A DNA stretch of 64,000 bases from Palsa-504 sp963800415 (GTDB lineage: Bacteria > Actinomycetota > Actinomycetes > Streptosporangiales > Streptosporangiaceae): contig CAWDBS010000033.1 in assembly GCA_963800415.1 (NCBI GenBank), positions 87,156 to 151,155 of the forward strand. The letters run 5' to 3'. Within the stretch, counting starts at the first letter, position 1; each line of letters starts with the position of its first letter. The translations under genes were made by a program, and so were the position numbers. Positions 46,157-55,509 of the stretch are shown piece by piece. The notes below the pieces were generated by a model. It saw only the letters and a list, made by a program, of their open reading frames with translations, did not search any database and was not told the DNA's origin.

Positions 46157-47519
46157 GTGACGGAGCGCACCAAGATCACACTGGATGAGTCAGAGATCCC
46201 CCGCCAGTGGTACAACGTGATCCCCGACCTGCCCGCGCCGCCGCCCCCGCCGCTGCACCCGGGGACGCTCCAGCCGGTGGGCCCGGAGGACCTCGCGCCG
46301 CTGTTCCCGATGGAGCTCATCCGCCAGGAAGTGGCCACCGACTCCTACATCGACATCCCGGCCGACGTGCTCGACGTCTACCGGCTGTGGCGGCCCACCC
46401 CGCTGTACCGCGCGCACCGTCTGGAGAAGGCGCTGAACACCCCGGCCCGCATCTACTACAAGTACGAGGGCGTGTCCCCGGCCGGATCGCACAAGCCGAA
46501 CACCGCCGTCCCGCAGGCGTACTACAACGCGGCCGAGGGCACCAAGCGGCTCACCACCGAGACCGGCGCCGGGCAGTGGGGCAGCGCGCTGGCCTTCGCC
46601 TGCGCGCAGTACGGCATCGACTGCGAGATCTGGATGGTCCGCGCCTCCTACGACCAGAAGCCGTACCGGCGCACCATGATGGAGACCTGGGGCGCCACCG
46701 TGCACGCCAGCCCGTCCCGGGCCACCAAGGCGGGCGCGGACGTGCTCGCCGCCCACCCGGACTCGCCGGGCAGCCTGGGCATCGCGATCAGCGAGGCGGT
46801 CGAGGCGGCCGGCGGCAGCGCCGACACCAGGTACGCGCTCGGCAGCGTGCTCAACCACGTGCTGATGCACCAGACGGTGATCGGCGAGGAGGCGCTCAAG
46901 CAGTTCGCCGCGTTCGGCGAGTCGATGCCGGACCTGATCGTCGGCTGCACCGGCGGCGGCTCCAACTTCGCCGGGCTCTTCCTGCCGTTCCTGCGGGAGA
47001 AGCTGGCCGGCCGGGGCAACCCGGTCTTCCGCGCGGTCGAGCCCACGGCCGCCCCGTCGTTCACCCGCGGGGTGTACGCGTACGACTTCGGCGACACGGC
47101 CGGGTTCACCCCGCTGCTGAAGATGCACACGCTCGGCCACGACTTCATCCCGGACCCGGTGCACGCCGGCGGGCTGCGCTACCACGGCATGTCGCCGCTG
47201 CTCTCGCACATCTACGAGCTCGGCCTGTTCGAGGCGGTGGCCAAGCCGCAGCGGGAGTGCTTCGCGGCCGCGCTGACCTTCGCCCGGTCCGAGGGGATCA
47301 TCCCGGCCCCGGAACCGTCGCACGCGCTCGCGGCCGTCGATCGAGGAAGCCAAGCGCTGCACCGAATCCGGCGAGCAGAAGGTGATCCTCACCGCGCTGT
47401 GCGGCCACGGGCACTTCGACATGGCCGCCTACGAGCGCTACCTGTCCGGCGAGATGGTCGACTACGAGCTGTCCCAGGAGCGCATCGACGAGGCTCTCGC
47501 CAATTTGCCCGCCGTCTAG
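46157..47519 (+). CDS. TrpB2-type tryptophan synthase beta-like protein (frameshift near 47339)
   Basis: About 454 residues; PLP enzyme of the long TrpB2 subgroup that condenses indole (or a related substrate) with serine or O-phosphoserine. N-terminal extension ITLDESEIPRQWYNVIPDLP is typical of TrpB2. PLP Lys in YYKYEGVSPAGSHKPNTAVP; ETGAGQWGSALAFACAQYGI; phosphate loop VGCTGGGSNFAGLFLPFL; GLRYHGMSPLLSHIYELGLF. One extra base near 47339 shifts the frame; the true end continues EEAKRCTESGEQKVILTALC to ALANLPAV and stop at 47519. GTG or ATG start at 46157. No trpA adjacent. Confidence 0.88.
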
Positions 47520-47529
47520 CGCCCGCCGT

Positions 47530-47583
47530 CATGATCGTGGGCCGCTGGGCGCCGGAAATGACGCCTGGCGGCCCATGATCACG
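47530..47583. terminator. Long imperfect hairpin between trpB2 and aroF
   Basis: CATGATCGTGGGCCGC (47530-47545) opposes GCGGCCCATGATCACG (47568-47583) with two mismatches, and the stem continues inward (GGGCG with CGCCT). It lies 11 bases after the trpB2 stop in the convergent gap, so a two-way terminator is likely. Confidence 0.65.
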
Positions 47584-47624
47584 GGAGGCGGCGCCGGGGC
47601 GGGCGACCCGGGCCGTTCGGGAAA

Positions 47625-48681
47625 TTAAGAAGTACGGCGGGATCTGACCGCGGCGGCCAGGGTGTCCAGGACGGCGGCGGTGGTCCCGAAGTCCATGCAC
47701 GCGTCGGTGACGCTCTGCCCGTAGGTGAGGGTCGCCGGGGGGCCTGGTTCCTGCTTGCCCTCGACCAGGAAGCTCTCCAGCATCACGCCGGTCAGGCCGC
47801 GCTCGCCGGCCGCCACCTGCTCGGCGATCGAGGCGGCCACCACCGGCTGGCGGCGGTGGTCCTTGCCGCTGTTGCCGTGGCTGGCGTCCACCATCAGCCG
47901 GGCCAGGCAGCGCCGGCCGCCGCGATCAGGTCGAGCGCCTTGGCGGTGTGGCTGGCCTCGTAGTTCGGGCCGGTCCGGCCGCCGCGCAGGATCACGTGGG
48001 TGTCCGGGTTGCCCGCCGTGGTCACCACCGCGGCGACGCCGTGGTGGGTGACGCCGAAGAACGTGTGCCCGGCGGCCGACGCCCGGCACGCGTCCACCGC
48101 CACCTGGACGTCGCCGTCGGTGCCGTTCTTGAACCCGACCGGCATCGACAGGCCGGAGGCGAGCTGGCGGTGGACCTGGCTCTCCGTGGTCCGCGCGCCG
48201 ATCGCCCCCCAGGTCACCATGTCCGCGATGTACTGCGGCGTGATCGGGTCGAGCCATTCGCAGCCCACCGGCAGGCCGATCGCTATGATGTCAGCAGCAG
48301 CTGGCGGGCGGTGTGCAGGCCGCGGTGCACGTCGTGGCCGCCGTCCATGCCCGGGTCGTTGATCAGGCCCTTCCAGCCGGTCACCGTCCGCGGCTTCTCG
48401 AAGTACACCCGCATCACGATCAGCAGGTCGGCCTGGAGGCGCTCGCGGACCTCCCGCAGCCGCCCCGCGTACTCCAGCGCGGCCGCCGGGTCGTGCACCG
48501 AGCAGGGCCCGGCGATCACCAGCAGGCGGTCATCCGAGCCGTCGAGCACGGCGCGGACTTCGGCGCGGCTCCGCTCCACGGTCGCCGTGGCCTCATCGCT
48601 CAGCGGCAGCTTATCGAGCAGGGCCGCAGGGGAAAGCAGCGGCTCGTAGCCGGTGATCCGGGTATCCCTGGTGCGCGACAT
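47625..48681 (-). CDS. aroF: 3-deoxy-7-phosphoheptulonate synthase, type I (AroG/AroF class; two frameshifts)
   Basis: About 351 residues; first step of the shikimate pathway. YEPLLSPAALLDKLPLSDEA; LLVIAGPCSVHDPAAALEYA; LIVMRVYFEKPRTVTGWKGL; GCEWLDPITPQYIADMVTWG; GARTTESQVHRQLASGLSMP; GFKNGTDGDVQVAVDACRAS; ILRGGRTGPNYEASHTAKAL; MVDASHGNSGKDH. This is the E. coli-like class; many actinomycetes rely on the unrelated type II enzyme, so this may be an extra or specialised copy. A base is missing near 48292 and another shift lies near 47905-47915. ATG at 48681 after GGAGGAGACGCGCCCG. Confidence 0.9.
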
Positions 48682-48693
48682 CGGGCGCGTCTC

Positions 48694-48726
48694 CTCCCGG
48701 GCGGGCGGCTGCCCGGGCCCCGGGAG
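48694..48726 (-). promoter_or_regulatory. Hairpin over the aroF ribosome binding site
   Basis: On the minus strand CTCCCGGG and CCCGGGAG pair perfectly; the 3' arm overlaps the GGAGGAG ribosome binding site of aroF. The structure could limit translation initiation, with alternative pairing through the inner CCCGGGC. Confidence 0.35.
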
Positions 48727-49179
48727 CCAGCACACCCCTATGCGATACAGGGCTGTCTGTTGCCTTGCTGGCTCCAGGCGGTGATAAGCGCAGGCGCGAG
48801 CGCCCGGCTCCGCCCGGAGCCAGGGTAAAGCGCCGATACCACCGTGACACGCGACCGATGCTACACCCTGGCCGCCGCGGCCTGGCCGAGGGTGGCGGGC
48901 TCGCGGAAACGCGGGCCTCGCGGAAGCGCGGGCGGCTGGTCGTGCGGGCGGCTGGTCGTGCGGGGCGAGCCAGCGAGTTCTTGGCGTGCACACATATTCC
49001 ACCTGACTAGTTCTCAGACTGAACTACCACCCTGGTCACACGCGCGTCACCAGCGCCGGTTTCCGGCATGCGCGGAGAACGCGCGCCCGGGGCCAAGGCC
49101 GGGCCACCCGTCGACACCAGGGAGGCTGCTGCCTTGGCACGCCTGCTGATCACGCCGGGCGCCCGCGGGGACCGCCGCC
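48727..49179. other. Gene-free divergent region between aroF and the membrane protein
   Basis: About 450 bases. A GGCTCC/GGAGCC hairpin lies near 48812-48826 in the aroF leader, and GCGGGCCTCGCGGAAGCGCG-like repeats occur at 48905-48960. AT-rich sequence TCTCAGACTGAACTACC at 49013 may be promoter. I see no gene. Confidence 0.5.
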
Positions 49180-51007
49180 GTGGACGCGCGGGCCAGCGCG
49201 GCCGCGCCCGCCCGGCGCGCGACGCGGCCGCGCGTCGGCAGCGCAGCGCAGGCGGGCACCTGGAGCGCGAGCCGGCGGTGGGTCGTCCTGCTGGCGGTCG
49301 GCTGGCTGGTCCAGGCCGGGCTGCGGGTGTGGTTCAGCCGCCATCAGGTCATGCCGCTGGCCAATCCGGACGAGACCGCGTACCTGATCGCGGCGCGGGT
49401 GCTCGCGGGCGGGCCCGGCGCGGACCTGTCCGGCTCGACGCTGTACCAGGGCGGTTATCCGCTGCTGATCACGCCGGCGTACTGGTTCACCAGCAACCCG
49501 GCCACCGTCTACCACGCGGTGCTGGTGATCAACGCGGCGATCAGCGCCGCCGTGCTGCCGCTCGGCTACCTGGCCTGCCGAAGGCTCGGGCTCGACCGCC
49601 CGGCCGCGTACGGGGTGGCCACCGTGGCCGCCCTGGTGCCCGCCGGGTTCTTCTACAGCGAGTACGCGATGACCGACGCGGTCTTCCCGGTGGTCACGCT
49701 GGCCTGGCTGCTGGCCACGCACAACTGGCTGACCGCCTCCTCCGCGCGGGGGCGGTACGCGGCCGCGGCCGGTTCCGCGCTGCTGGCCGCGATTCGCCGA
49801 CGTGATCCACTCCCGGGGGCTGGTGATGCTGGCCGGCTACGCCGCCGTGGCCGCGTTCATCGCCTGGCGCCGGCCCGCCGCCCGCCTCAGCGTGGTGCTG
49901 GCCGCGCTGACCGTGCTGGTCACCGCGGCCGCGGGCTGGGCGCTGAACCACCACCTCAGCGTGACCATCTACCCGGAGGGCATCCGCAGCCTGTCCGGTC
50001 AGATGCGGCAGCGGCTGGCCAGCGTCAGCGGCATGATCCACGTGTTCGAGATGGCGGCCGGCCAGCTGTGGCGGCTCGATGCTCGACAGCTGGGGCATCG
50101 CCGGGATCGGCCTGGTCGCCGCGCTGGCCGTCGTCGTGCGCCGTGACGTCCGGAGCGACCTGCGGATCATGGCCGCGCTCGCGGTGGCGATCACCACGGT
50201 CATCGCCGTCACCGCGCCGGCCGCGCTGCCCCCGGACCAGTCGCAGACCTGGGCGTCCGGGCGCTACCTGGACGGCATGATCATCGTATTCTTCCTGGCC
50301 GGCGGGGTGCTGCTGCTGCGGGCGGGGCTGCGGCCCATCCTGGCCTGCGCGGCCGGGGTCACGGCGCTGTTCGCCCTGGCCGCCGTGACGGTGACCGTCT
50401 ACGCGGGGACGTCGGTGCCCACGGCCGGGTTCGGGCCCGCGTTCAACTTCGCCGAGCCGGCCGTGCTGACCCGGAACTGGACGCAGGCCAACGTGCTGCT
50501 GGCCACGGCGGTGACGCTCGGCTTGCTCGCGGTGTGGATCGGCTTCGCCGCCGTCGCTGCGCCGCTGGCAGGCCGGCGGCCGACCGGCCAGGGCCCTGGG
50601 CGCCTACCTGGCTTTCGGCGCCTGACCTGACCTTCGGCGGCTGCGTGGCCGCGGTGAGCCTGGTGGCCCTGGCCCAGATGACCAGCCACGCCTCGCGGAC
50701 CACGAGCTCCAACGCGCAGGCGGCGAGCTCGCTGCTCCGCGCCAGCGGGCTGCGGCCGGGCGAGCAGGTCGCGGTCGCCTCCGACCTGGGCTGGCAGCTG
50801 TGGGTGCCGCAGGCGTTCGAGGTCTCCTGGACGGAGCTGGAGCTCTTCACCCCGGCCAGCCAACCGCTGCCGGCCGGCGTGACCGTGGTCGAGGCGTCCT
50901 GGCCGGCCGGCCAGCCCGCGCAAGCCAGCTGGCCGAACGCCCCGGCTGGCTGGCGGATCGTCGCCTCCGACCAGGCCAACGGCTGGGTGGTCTGGCGCAA
51001 GTCCTGA
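49180..51007 (+). CDS. Polytopic membrane protein, GT-C glycosyltransferase-like (three frameshifts)
   Basis: About 608 residues with roughly ten to twelve hydrophobic segments. The first loop has NPDETAYLIAARVLAGG, a DE motif after the first membrane segment as in GT-C/GT39-type lipid-linked glycosyltransferases, then STLYQGGYPLLITPAYWF. Later parts are typical hydrophobic stretches and an extracellular C-terminus (GEQVAVASDLGWQLWVPQAF). Extra bases near 49791 and 50078 and a further shift near 50575-50600 break the frame; the pieces join without loss. GTG at 49180 with weak upstream signal. Donor and acceptor are unknown, and a non-enzymatic membrane protein is possible. Confidence 0.7.
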
Positions 51008-51026
51008 GCCGCCGGCCGCGGCCACT

Positions 51027-51095
51027 GCCTGGCCCGTCCCCTGCTGCCTGGCCCGTCTCCTGCTGCCTGGCCCGTCTCCTGCTGCCTGACCCGTC
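51027..51095 (+). repeat. 19-base tandem repeat after the membrane protein
   Basis: Three full copies and one partial copy of GCCTGGCCCGTCTCCTGCT, starting at 51027, 51046, 51065 and 51084, between the membrane protein stop and the next gene. Confidence 0.9.
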
Positions 51096-51157
51096 GGCGG
51101 CTTTTCCCTGTGACACCTAGCATGAAACAGGGATAACCAGATCGGAGGGTGACCAGC

Positions 51158-51886
51158 GTGGCGGCTGTTTGCGAGCACGGCGCGGCAAGCCATGACGGGA
51201 CGGAGCCTGCCATGGCTTCGGCGCCCGAGGCGTCCCGGGCCTGGCTGCTGATCGAGCATCCCGGGCCGTGGCCGCACGAGGCGGCCGAGGCCGCGCAGCC
51301 CGCGGTGCTCGGCGAACTGGTCCGTGCGGCGGCGGACCTCGGCATCCGGGTGCAGATGATCCGCCGGCCGGGGCGCCGTCGGCAGGTGGGTGACGTACGC
51401 CGCGTCTACGTCGGCTGGACCGCGGGCCGTGAGCCCTGGCTGCGGCTCGGGTCGGTGTCCGCTACCGCACCTGACCTGAGCGAACGCGACCTGAAGGAGC
51501 TGGCAGCCGGGATCACGCCGTCGTTCGGGTCGCCGCCGGGCGAGCCGGTGTTCCTGGTCTGCACGCACGCCAAGCGCAGCGCCTGCTGCGCCCGGTTCGG
51601 CACGCCGCTGGCGCAGGCACTGGCGGCCCGGCATCCCGGGCAGGTGTGGGAGACCACGCACGTGGGCGGGCACCGGTTCGCCGCCAACCTGGTCATCTTG
51701 CCGCACGGCCTGTACTACGGCCCGGTCGGCGTGGACGCGGCCAGCATCGCGATCAGCGCGTACCAGCGCGGCGCGGTCGCGCCGGGACGCTACCGGGGCC
51801 GGGCCGGGCAGCCCAAGCCGGTCCAGGAGGCGGAGTACGCGCGACTGGCCGAGGCCGGGTCGCTGGCGGTCGCGGCCCTGGCCTGA
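51158..51886 (+). CDS. Sucrase/ferredoxin-like family protein
   Basis: 242 residues of the Suc_Fer-like family, thioredoxin-fold iron-sulfur proteins. The two diagnostic motifs are FLVCTHAKRSACCARFGTPL (Cys cluster) and WETTHVGGHRFAANLVILPH (HVGGHRFA). The first third (SRAWLLIEHPGPWPHEAAE) is the usual N-terminal part. Function in actinomycetes is unknown; a fungal member (Apd1) binds a [2Fe-2S] cluster with Cys and His. The GTG at 51158, nine bases after GGAGG, is preferred to the GTG at 51149, which directly abuts it. Its final codons are repeated downstream. Confidence 0.88.
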   Translation: MAAVCEHGAASHDGTEPAMASAPEASRAWLLIEHPGPWPHEAAEAAQPAVLGELVRAAADLGIRVQMIRRPGRRRQVGDVRRVYVGWTAGREPWLRLGSVSATAPDLSERDLKELAAGITPSFGSPPGEPVFLVCTHAKRSACCARFGTPLAQALAARHPGQVWETTHVGGHRFAANLVILPHGLYYGPVGVDAASIAISAYQRGAVAPGRYRGRAGQPKPVQEAEYARLAEAGSLAVAALA

Positions 51887-52004
51887 CGATGCCGCGGCCC
51901 TGGCCTTGAGGCTTCGCGGCGGGCCTCGCCTTGAGGTGTCGCGGCGGCCGTGGCCTTGAGGTGTCGCGGCGGCCGTGGCCTTGAGGTGTCGCGGCGGGAA
52001 GTCA
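51868..52004 (+). repeat. 25-base tandem repeat spanning the stop of the sucrase/ferredoxin-like gene
   Basis: Five to six copies of a GCGGCGGCCGTGGCCTTGAG-type unit (about 25 bases). The first, divergent copy is the gene's own 3' end including TGA; later copies are more uniform. Confidence 0.85.
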
Positions 52005-52035
52005 CGCCAGATGTCGGCGGAATGCTGGAAGCGCA

Positions 52036-52887
52036 TCAGGTCCTCCCGTTCCGGAAGCCGAGGGTCAGGCCGGCCGCGACGACCGCGATCCCGGCCCAGA
52101 CCAGCGGCCGGGGCGCCGGGCCACCGAGCAGGACCCCGGTGACCGCCGCGGCGACCGGGGCCACGCCGGTCAGCAGCCCGGCCCGGCCGGCTCCGAGCCG
52201 CCGGACACTGGAATACCACAGCACGAAGGCCGCCGCCGTGACCGCGACCGCGAGGTAGCCGACGGCGAGCCAGTCCGGCCCGGTCAGTCGCGTCACCGCC
52301 GCAGGTCCTTCCCGGGCCAGCCCCAGCACGGCGAACATCACCGTGGCGAGCCAGGTGGCGTGCACCGACACCCCCCACGGACCGTGCCGTCCGAGAACCG
52401 GTATGGCCAGCAGGGTGAACGCGGCCTCGCAGCCGAAGACCGCGACGGCCCAGGCGACGCCGGTGGCGTCGGTTCGGCCGAGCCCCTGCACCAGGCCGGC
52501 GCCGCAGGTCACGACCAGCGCGGCGGCCACCATCCTGGAGCGGGGCCGGGTTCCTTCGAGCATCGGGCCGATCACGGCCAGCAGCGCCGGGACGCAGGCC
52601 ACGGCCACGCCGAGGACGGCGGGTTCGGCGTGCCGGGACCCCTCGACCAGCGCCAGGTTGAACACCACCAGGCCGGTCACGCCGATGCCGGACAGCCACA
52701 GCCACTCCACGCCTCGCGGCCAGCTCAGCCGCCGACCGGCCATCCGGGCCAGCGCGACGAGCAGCAGGCAGGCCACGCCGTACCGGACCGCCTCGGCGGT
52801 GAACACCGGCGCCCCGGCCAGCACCGAGGAGACCGCGACGCTGCCGCCCACACAGACCATGGCCGTGGCCCCTGTGGCCGCGGCCAT
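52036..52887 (-). CDS. EamA-family (DMT superfamily) transporter
   Basis: 283-residue drug/metabolite transporter with ten hydrophobic segments in two EamA repeats: AVRYGVACLLLVALARMAGR and WLSGIGVTGLVVFNLALVEG in the first half, WLAVGYLAVAVTAAAFVLWY, LLTGVAPVAAAVTGVLLGGP in the second. C-terminus short and basic. Divergent from a MocR-type regulator, a common pairing in which the regulator controls an exporter. ATG at 52887. Substrate unknown. Confidence 0.88.
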   Translation of the reverse strand: MAAATGATAMVCVGGSVAVSSVLAGAPVFTAEAVRYGVACLLLVALARMAGRRLSWPRGVEWLWLSGIGVTGLVVFNLALVEGSRHAEPAVLGVAVACVPALLAVIGPMLEGTRPRSRMVAAALVVTCGAGLVQGLGRTDATGVAWAVAVFGCEAAFTLLAIPVLGRHGPWGVSVHATWLATVMFAVLGLAREGPAAVTRLTGPDWLAVGYLAVAVTAAAFVLWYSSVRRLGAGRAGLLTGVAPVAAAVTGVLLGGPAPRPLVWAGIAVVAAGLTLGFRNGRT

Positions 52888-53086
52888 GGTCGCAGGCCGG
52901 CCCGGTGCGGCTGATCGGAGGGCCGCAGGGGTGGGAGCGGGGGCGGCGGCGGAGCGGGAGCGGGGGCGGCCGCGGGAGCAGCGGGGACAGCGGAAGCGTC
53001 GGGAGCGCGAAGACCAGGCACGAGGCTACGGTATGAGCCCGATGGTCCGGCGAACAGGGCCATTGAATCGACTTTATGATGGACCA

Positions 53087-54296
53087 ATGGCGGTCACGGG
53101 TGGCGGAGCGGACTTCCTTCAGCTGACCCCGGCCGCGGCGCCGGTGCGCGGGCTGGCTGGCTGGCTGGCTGGCCGACGCCATCCGGACGGCCATTATCGA
53201 CGGGCGACTGCAGGCCGGGGTGTCGCTGCCCGCGACCAGGCTGCTGGCGGGCGACCTGGGCGTGTCGCGGGGCGTGATCGTCGAGGCCTACCAGCGACTC
53301 GCCGACGAAGGGCTGATCACCGCGCGTCCCGGAGCCGGGACGCGGGTCGTCGGCGTCTCCCGGCCGGCGCCGAGGCCTCGGCCGGCGGCGGAGTTCCGGC
53401 CCGCGCCTGCGGGACTGAAGCCCGCGCCGGCGGGTCCACAGCCGTCCGATCCCATGCTGCTGGCGCAGCGCTGGCGGGCACGGGCGGAGATCGATCTCTC
53501 CCCCGGCGTGCCTGACCTGTCCGGGTTTCCGCGCGCCGCCTGGATGCGCGCCGAACGGCTGGTGCTCGAGCAGGCCAGCGTGGCCGACCTCGGCTACGGC
53601 GATCCGCGCGGCAGCCAGTGGCTGCGGACGGAGCTCGCGGGCTGGCTCGCGCGCACCCGCGGGCTGCGTGCCGAACCCGGCGACATCATCGTCGTCACCG
53701 GGGTGGCCCAGGCTCTCGCCCTGCTAGCCCAGGTGCTGCGGGCACGGGCGGTGCGCGAGATCGCGGTCGAGGATCCCGGCTCGCGCGGGGCCCGCGACGA
53801 CCTGGCCTACTGGGGCCTGCGGCCGGTGCCGGTCCCGGTGGACGAGCACGGGCTCCAGGTCGGCGAACTGGCCCGCGTCGACCAGCGGGCGGTACTGCTC
53901 ACGCCCGCGCACCAGTTCCCCACCGGGGTGGTGCTGGCGCCCCAGCGCCGCCGTGACCTGCTGGACTGGGCCGCTGCGGCGGATGCCCTGATCGTCGAGG
54001 ACGACTACGACGCGGAGTACCGCTATGACCGGGCGCCGGTCCCGGCGCTGCACGCCTCGGCGCCCGGACTGGTCGCCTACGCGGGCAGCACGTCCAAGAC
54101 GCTGGCCCCCGGCATGCGGCTGGGCTGGCTGATCCCGCCCGTCCGGCTGCAGTCCGATCTGGTCGAGGCCAAACACGCCAGCGACCTGGGGAGCCCGGCG
54201 CTGCCGCAACTGGTGCTGGCCCGGCTCATCGCCAGTGGCGAGCTCGAGCAGCACATCCGGCTGGTCCGCAAGCGCCAGCGGAGCCGGCGGCGCGGT
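53087..54296 (+). pseudogene. MocR-type GntR/aminotransferase regulator, shifted in frame and truncated
   Basis: N-terminal GntR helix-turn-helix (SLPATRLLAGDLGVSRGVIV, EAYQRLADEGLITARPGAGT) fused to a type I aminotransferase-like domain (IVVTGVAQALALLAQVLRAR; PAHQFPTGVVLAPQRRRDLL; EDDYDAEYRYDR; PLP Lys in AYAGSTSKTLAPGMRLGWLI). Two lesions: a fifth GGCT copy at 53151-53170 puts the start out of frame (four copies give GLAGWLADAIRTAI), and the protein stops matching after QHIRLVRKRQRSRRR, about 100 residues short, at the join with a LuxR fragment. A TGGTCC/GGACCA pair (53042, 53080) just upstream could have been its operator. The truncation is beyond a simple base error. Confidence 0.8.
53151..53170 (+). 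repeat. Tetranucleotide repeat (GGCT)5 in the MocR gene
   Basis: Five perfect GGCT copies followed by GGCC near the start of the regulator gene. Four copies would keep the frame; five do not. Confidence 0.9.
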
Positions 54297-54470
54297 CTGT
54301 CATCGTCGGAGGGCTGCAGGTCCAGCTTGAGGAAGATAGACGCGGTGTGCTTGGCCACGGCGCGTTCGGTGATCACCATCCGCTGGGCGATGGCAACGTT
54401 GGACCGGCCCTCGGCCATCAGGGCGAGCACCTCTCGTTCGCGCCACCGCCATCGGGGCAGGCGAGTCGCA
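54297..54470 (-). pseudogene. LuxR-type response regulator fragment (helix-turn-helix only)
   Basis: About 58 residues: REREVLALMAEGRSNVAIAQ, RMVITERAVAKHTASIFLKL, DLQPSDDD. This is the LuxR C-terminal DNA-binding domain of a NarL-type regulator, without receiver domain and without its last residues. It abuts the truncated MocR gene tail-to-tail at about 54296, which suggests a deletion joined two convergent genes. No start codon or ribosome binding site of its own. Confidence 0.75.
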
Positions 54471-54522
54471 CCGGCCGTCCTGTGCGCGGATCATCGCCAG
54501 GCGCGCGGGTATGGTCGGTCTC

Positions 54523-55041
54523 ATGGTGCTCGCACAGCGCAAAGTCCTTCTCCTGGCCGCCGACGACTTCGAGGACTCCGAACTGCTGTACCCGCTGTAC
54601 CGGCTGGCCGAGGAGGACGTCGAGGTAACCGTGGCCGGGCTGGATGACCACCCGGTCCGGGGCAAGAAGGGCCACGGGCCGGTGCCCGTGGACACCACCG
54701 TGGGCCAGGTGGCCGAGGGCGACTTCGACGCCCTGGTGATCCCGGGCGGCTACGCGCCCGACAAGCTGCGGCGCTCGGAAACCGTGCTGGATCTGGTGCG
54801 GGCGTTCGACGATGCGAACAAGCCGATCGCCTTTATCTGCCATGCGGGCTGGGTGCCGATCTCGGCCAGAATCATCAAGGGCCGCCGCGCCACCAGCGTG
54901 GGCGCCATCCGCGACGACATGGTCAACGCGGGCGCCGACTGGGCCGACGAGGCCACCGTGGTCGACGGCAACCTCATCTCGGCCCGGACGCCGGCCGACC
55001 TCGGCCCCTGGATGAAGGCCCTGCTAAGGGCACTGGGCTAA
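54523..55041 (+). CDS. DJ-1/PfpI family protein
   Basis: 172 residues of the PfpI/YhbO type: KVLLLAADDFEDSELLYPLY, DALVIPGGYAPDKLRRSETV, nucleophile Cys in KPIAFICHAGWVPISARIIK (CHAGW, where others have CHGPW), and VVDGNLISARTPADLGPWMK. Members act as proteases, glyoxalases or deglycases under stress. The ATG at 54523 is used; an ATG at 54511 gives four more residues. Its last 14 bases are duplicated in tandem past the stop. Confidence 0.88.
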   Translation: MVLAQRKVLLLAADDFEDSELLYPLYRLAEEDVEVTVAGLDDHPVRGKKGHGPVPVDTTVGQVAEGDFDALVIPGGYAPDKLRRSETVLDLVRAFDDANKPIAFICHAGWVPISARIIKGRRATSVGAIRDDMVNAGADWADEATVVDGNLISARTPADLGPWMKALLRALG

Positions 55042-55106
55042 GGGCACTGGGCTAAAGGCACCGGGCTAAAGGCACCGGGCTAAAGGCACAGGGCTAAAGG
55101 CACGGG
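55024..55106 (+). repeat. 14-base tandem repeat spanning the stop of the PfpI gene
   Basis: Six copies of CTAAGGGCACTGGG/CTAAAGGCACCGGG at 14-base spacing. The first copy is the coding end of the gene and the second contains its TAA stop. Confidence 0.92.
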
Positions 55107-55109
55107 TTC

Positions 55110-55319
55110 TTACTCGCCGGGCTGGCCGAGCGCCGCCGCCAGCGCGGTCACGGCCGCGTCCGCCGCCACCCGGGCGGTCAGCGCGTGCGTGTGGGCCCGG
55201 TCGACATCGCCGAGGGCGATGCAGTCGAAGGCGACCTGCGCGTCGTGCTGGGCGGCCTGAAGCTCGCGGGCTGCCTCCTTAAGCGCTGGGCTGCCGCTCT
55301 CGGTCTCTGGCTCGATCAT
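55110..55319 (-). CDS. Small helical hypothetical protein
   Basis: 69 residues: MIEPETESGSPALKEAAREL, QAAQHDAQVAFDCIALGDVD, RAHTHALTARVAADAAVTAL. Ala-rich and amphipathic, likely two helices; no known motif. Supported by GGGAGGTAGACCGAGG before the ATG at 55319 and by a compact, protein-like composition. I do not recognise the family. Confidence 0.55.
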   Translation of the reverse strand: MIEPETESGSPALKEAARELQAAQHDAQVAFDCIALGDVDRAHTHALTARVAADAAVTALAAALGQPGE

Positions 55320-55509
55320 CCTCGGTCTACCTCCCGTTTTGTGACTCCTCGGCCCTGATCAAGCTGGGGCTGAGAAGCCTACCCGGGTGAACTGGCGTTA
55401 TGTGACGACTTCCCGGCCCGGGATTACTCGTCGGGGCCAGGCCGGGGCGATCTGCGGTAGGTTCGGCAGGAGACGCCGGAGTCCGGGGGCCGGGAGTAAG
55501 GGGCCGAGT

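Noticed and set aside
50399..53194. Very long open frame on the minus strand opposite the membrane protein and EamA region
   Set aside because: Composition is Arg/Gly/Ala shadow translation of real genes on the other strand; no conserved motif.
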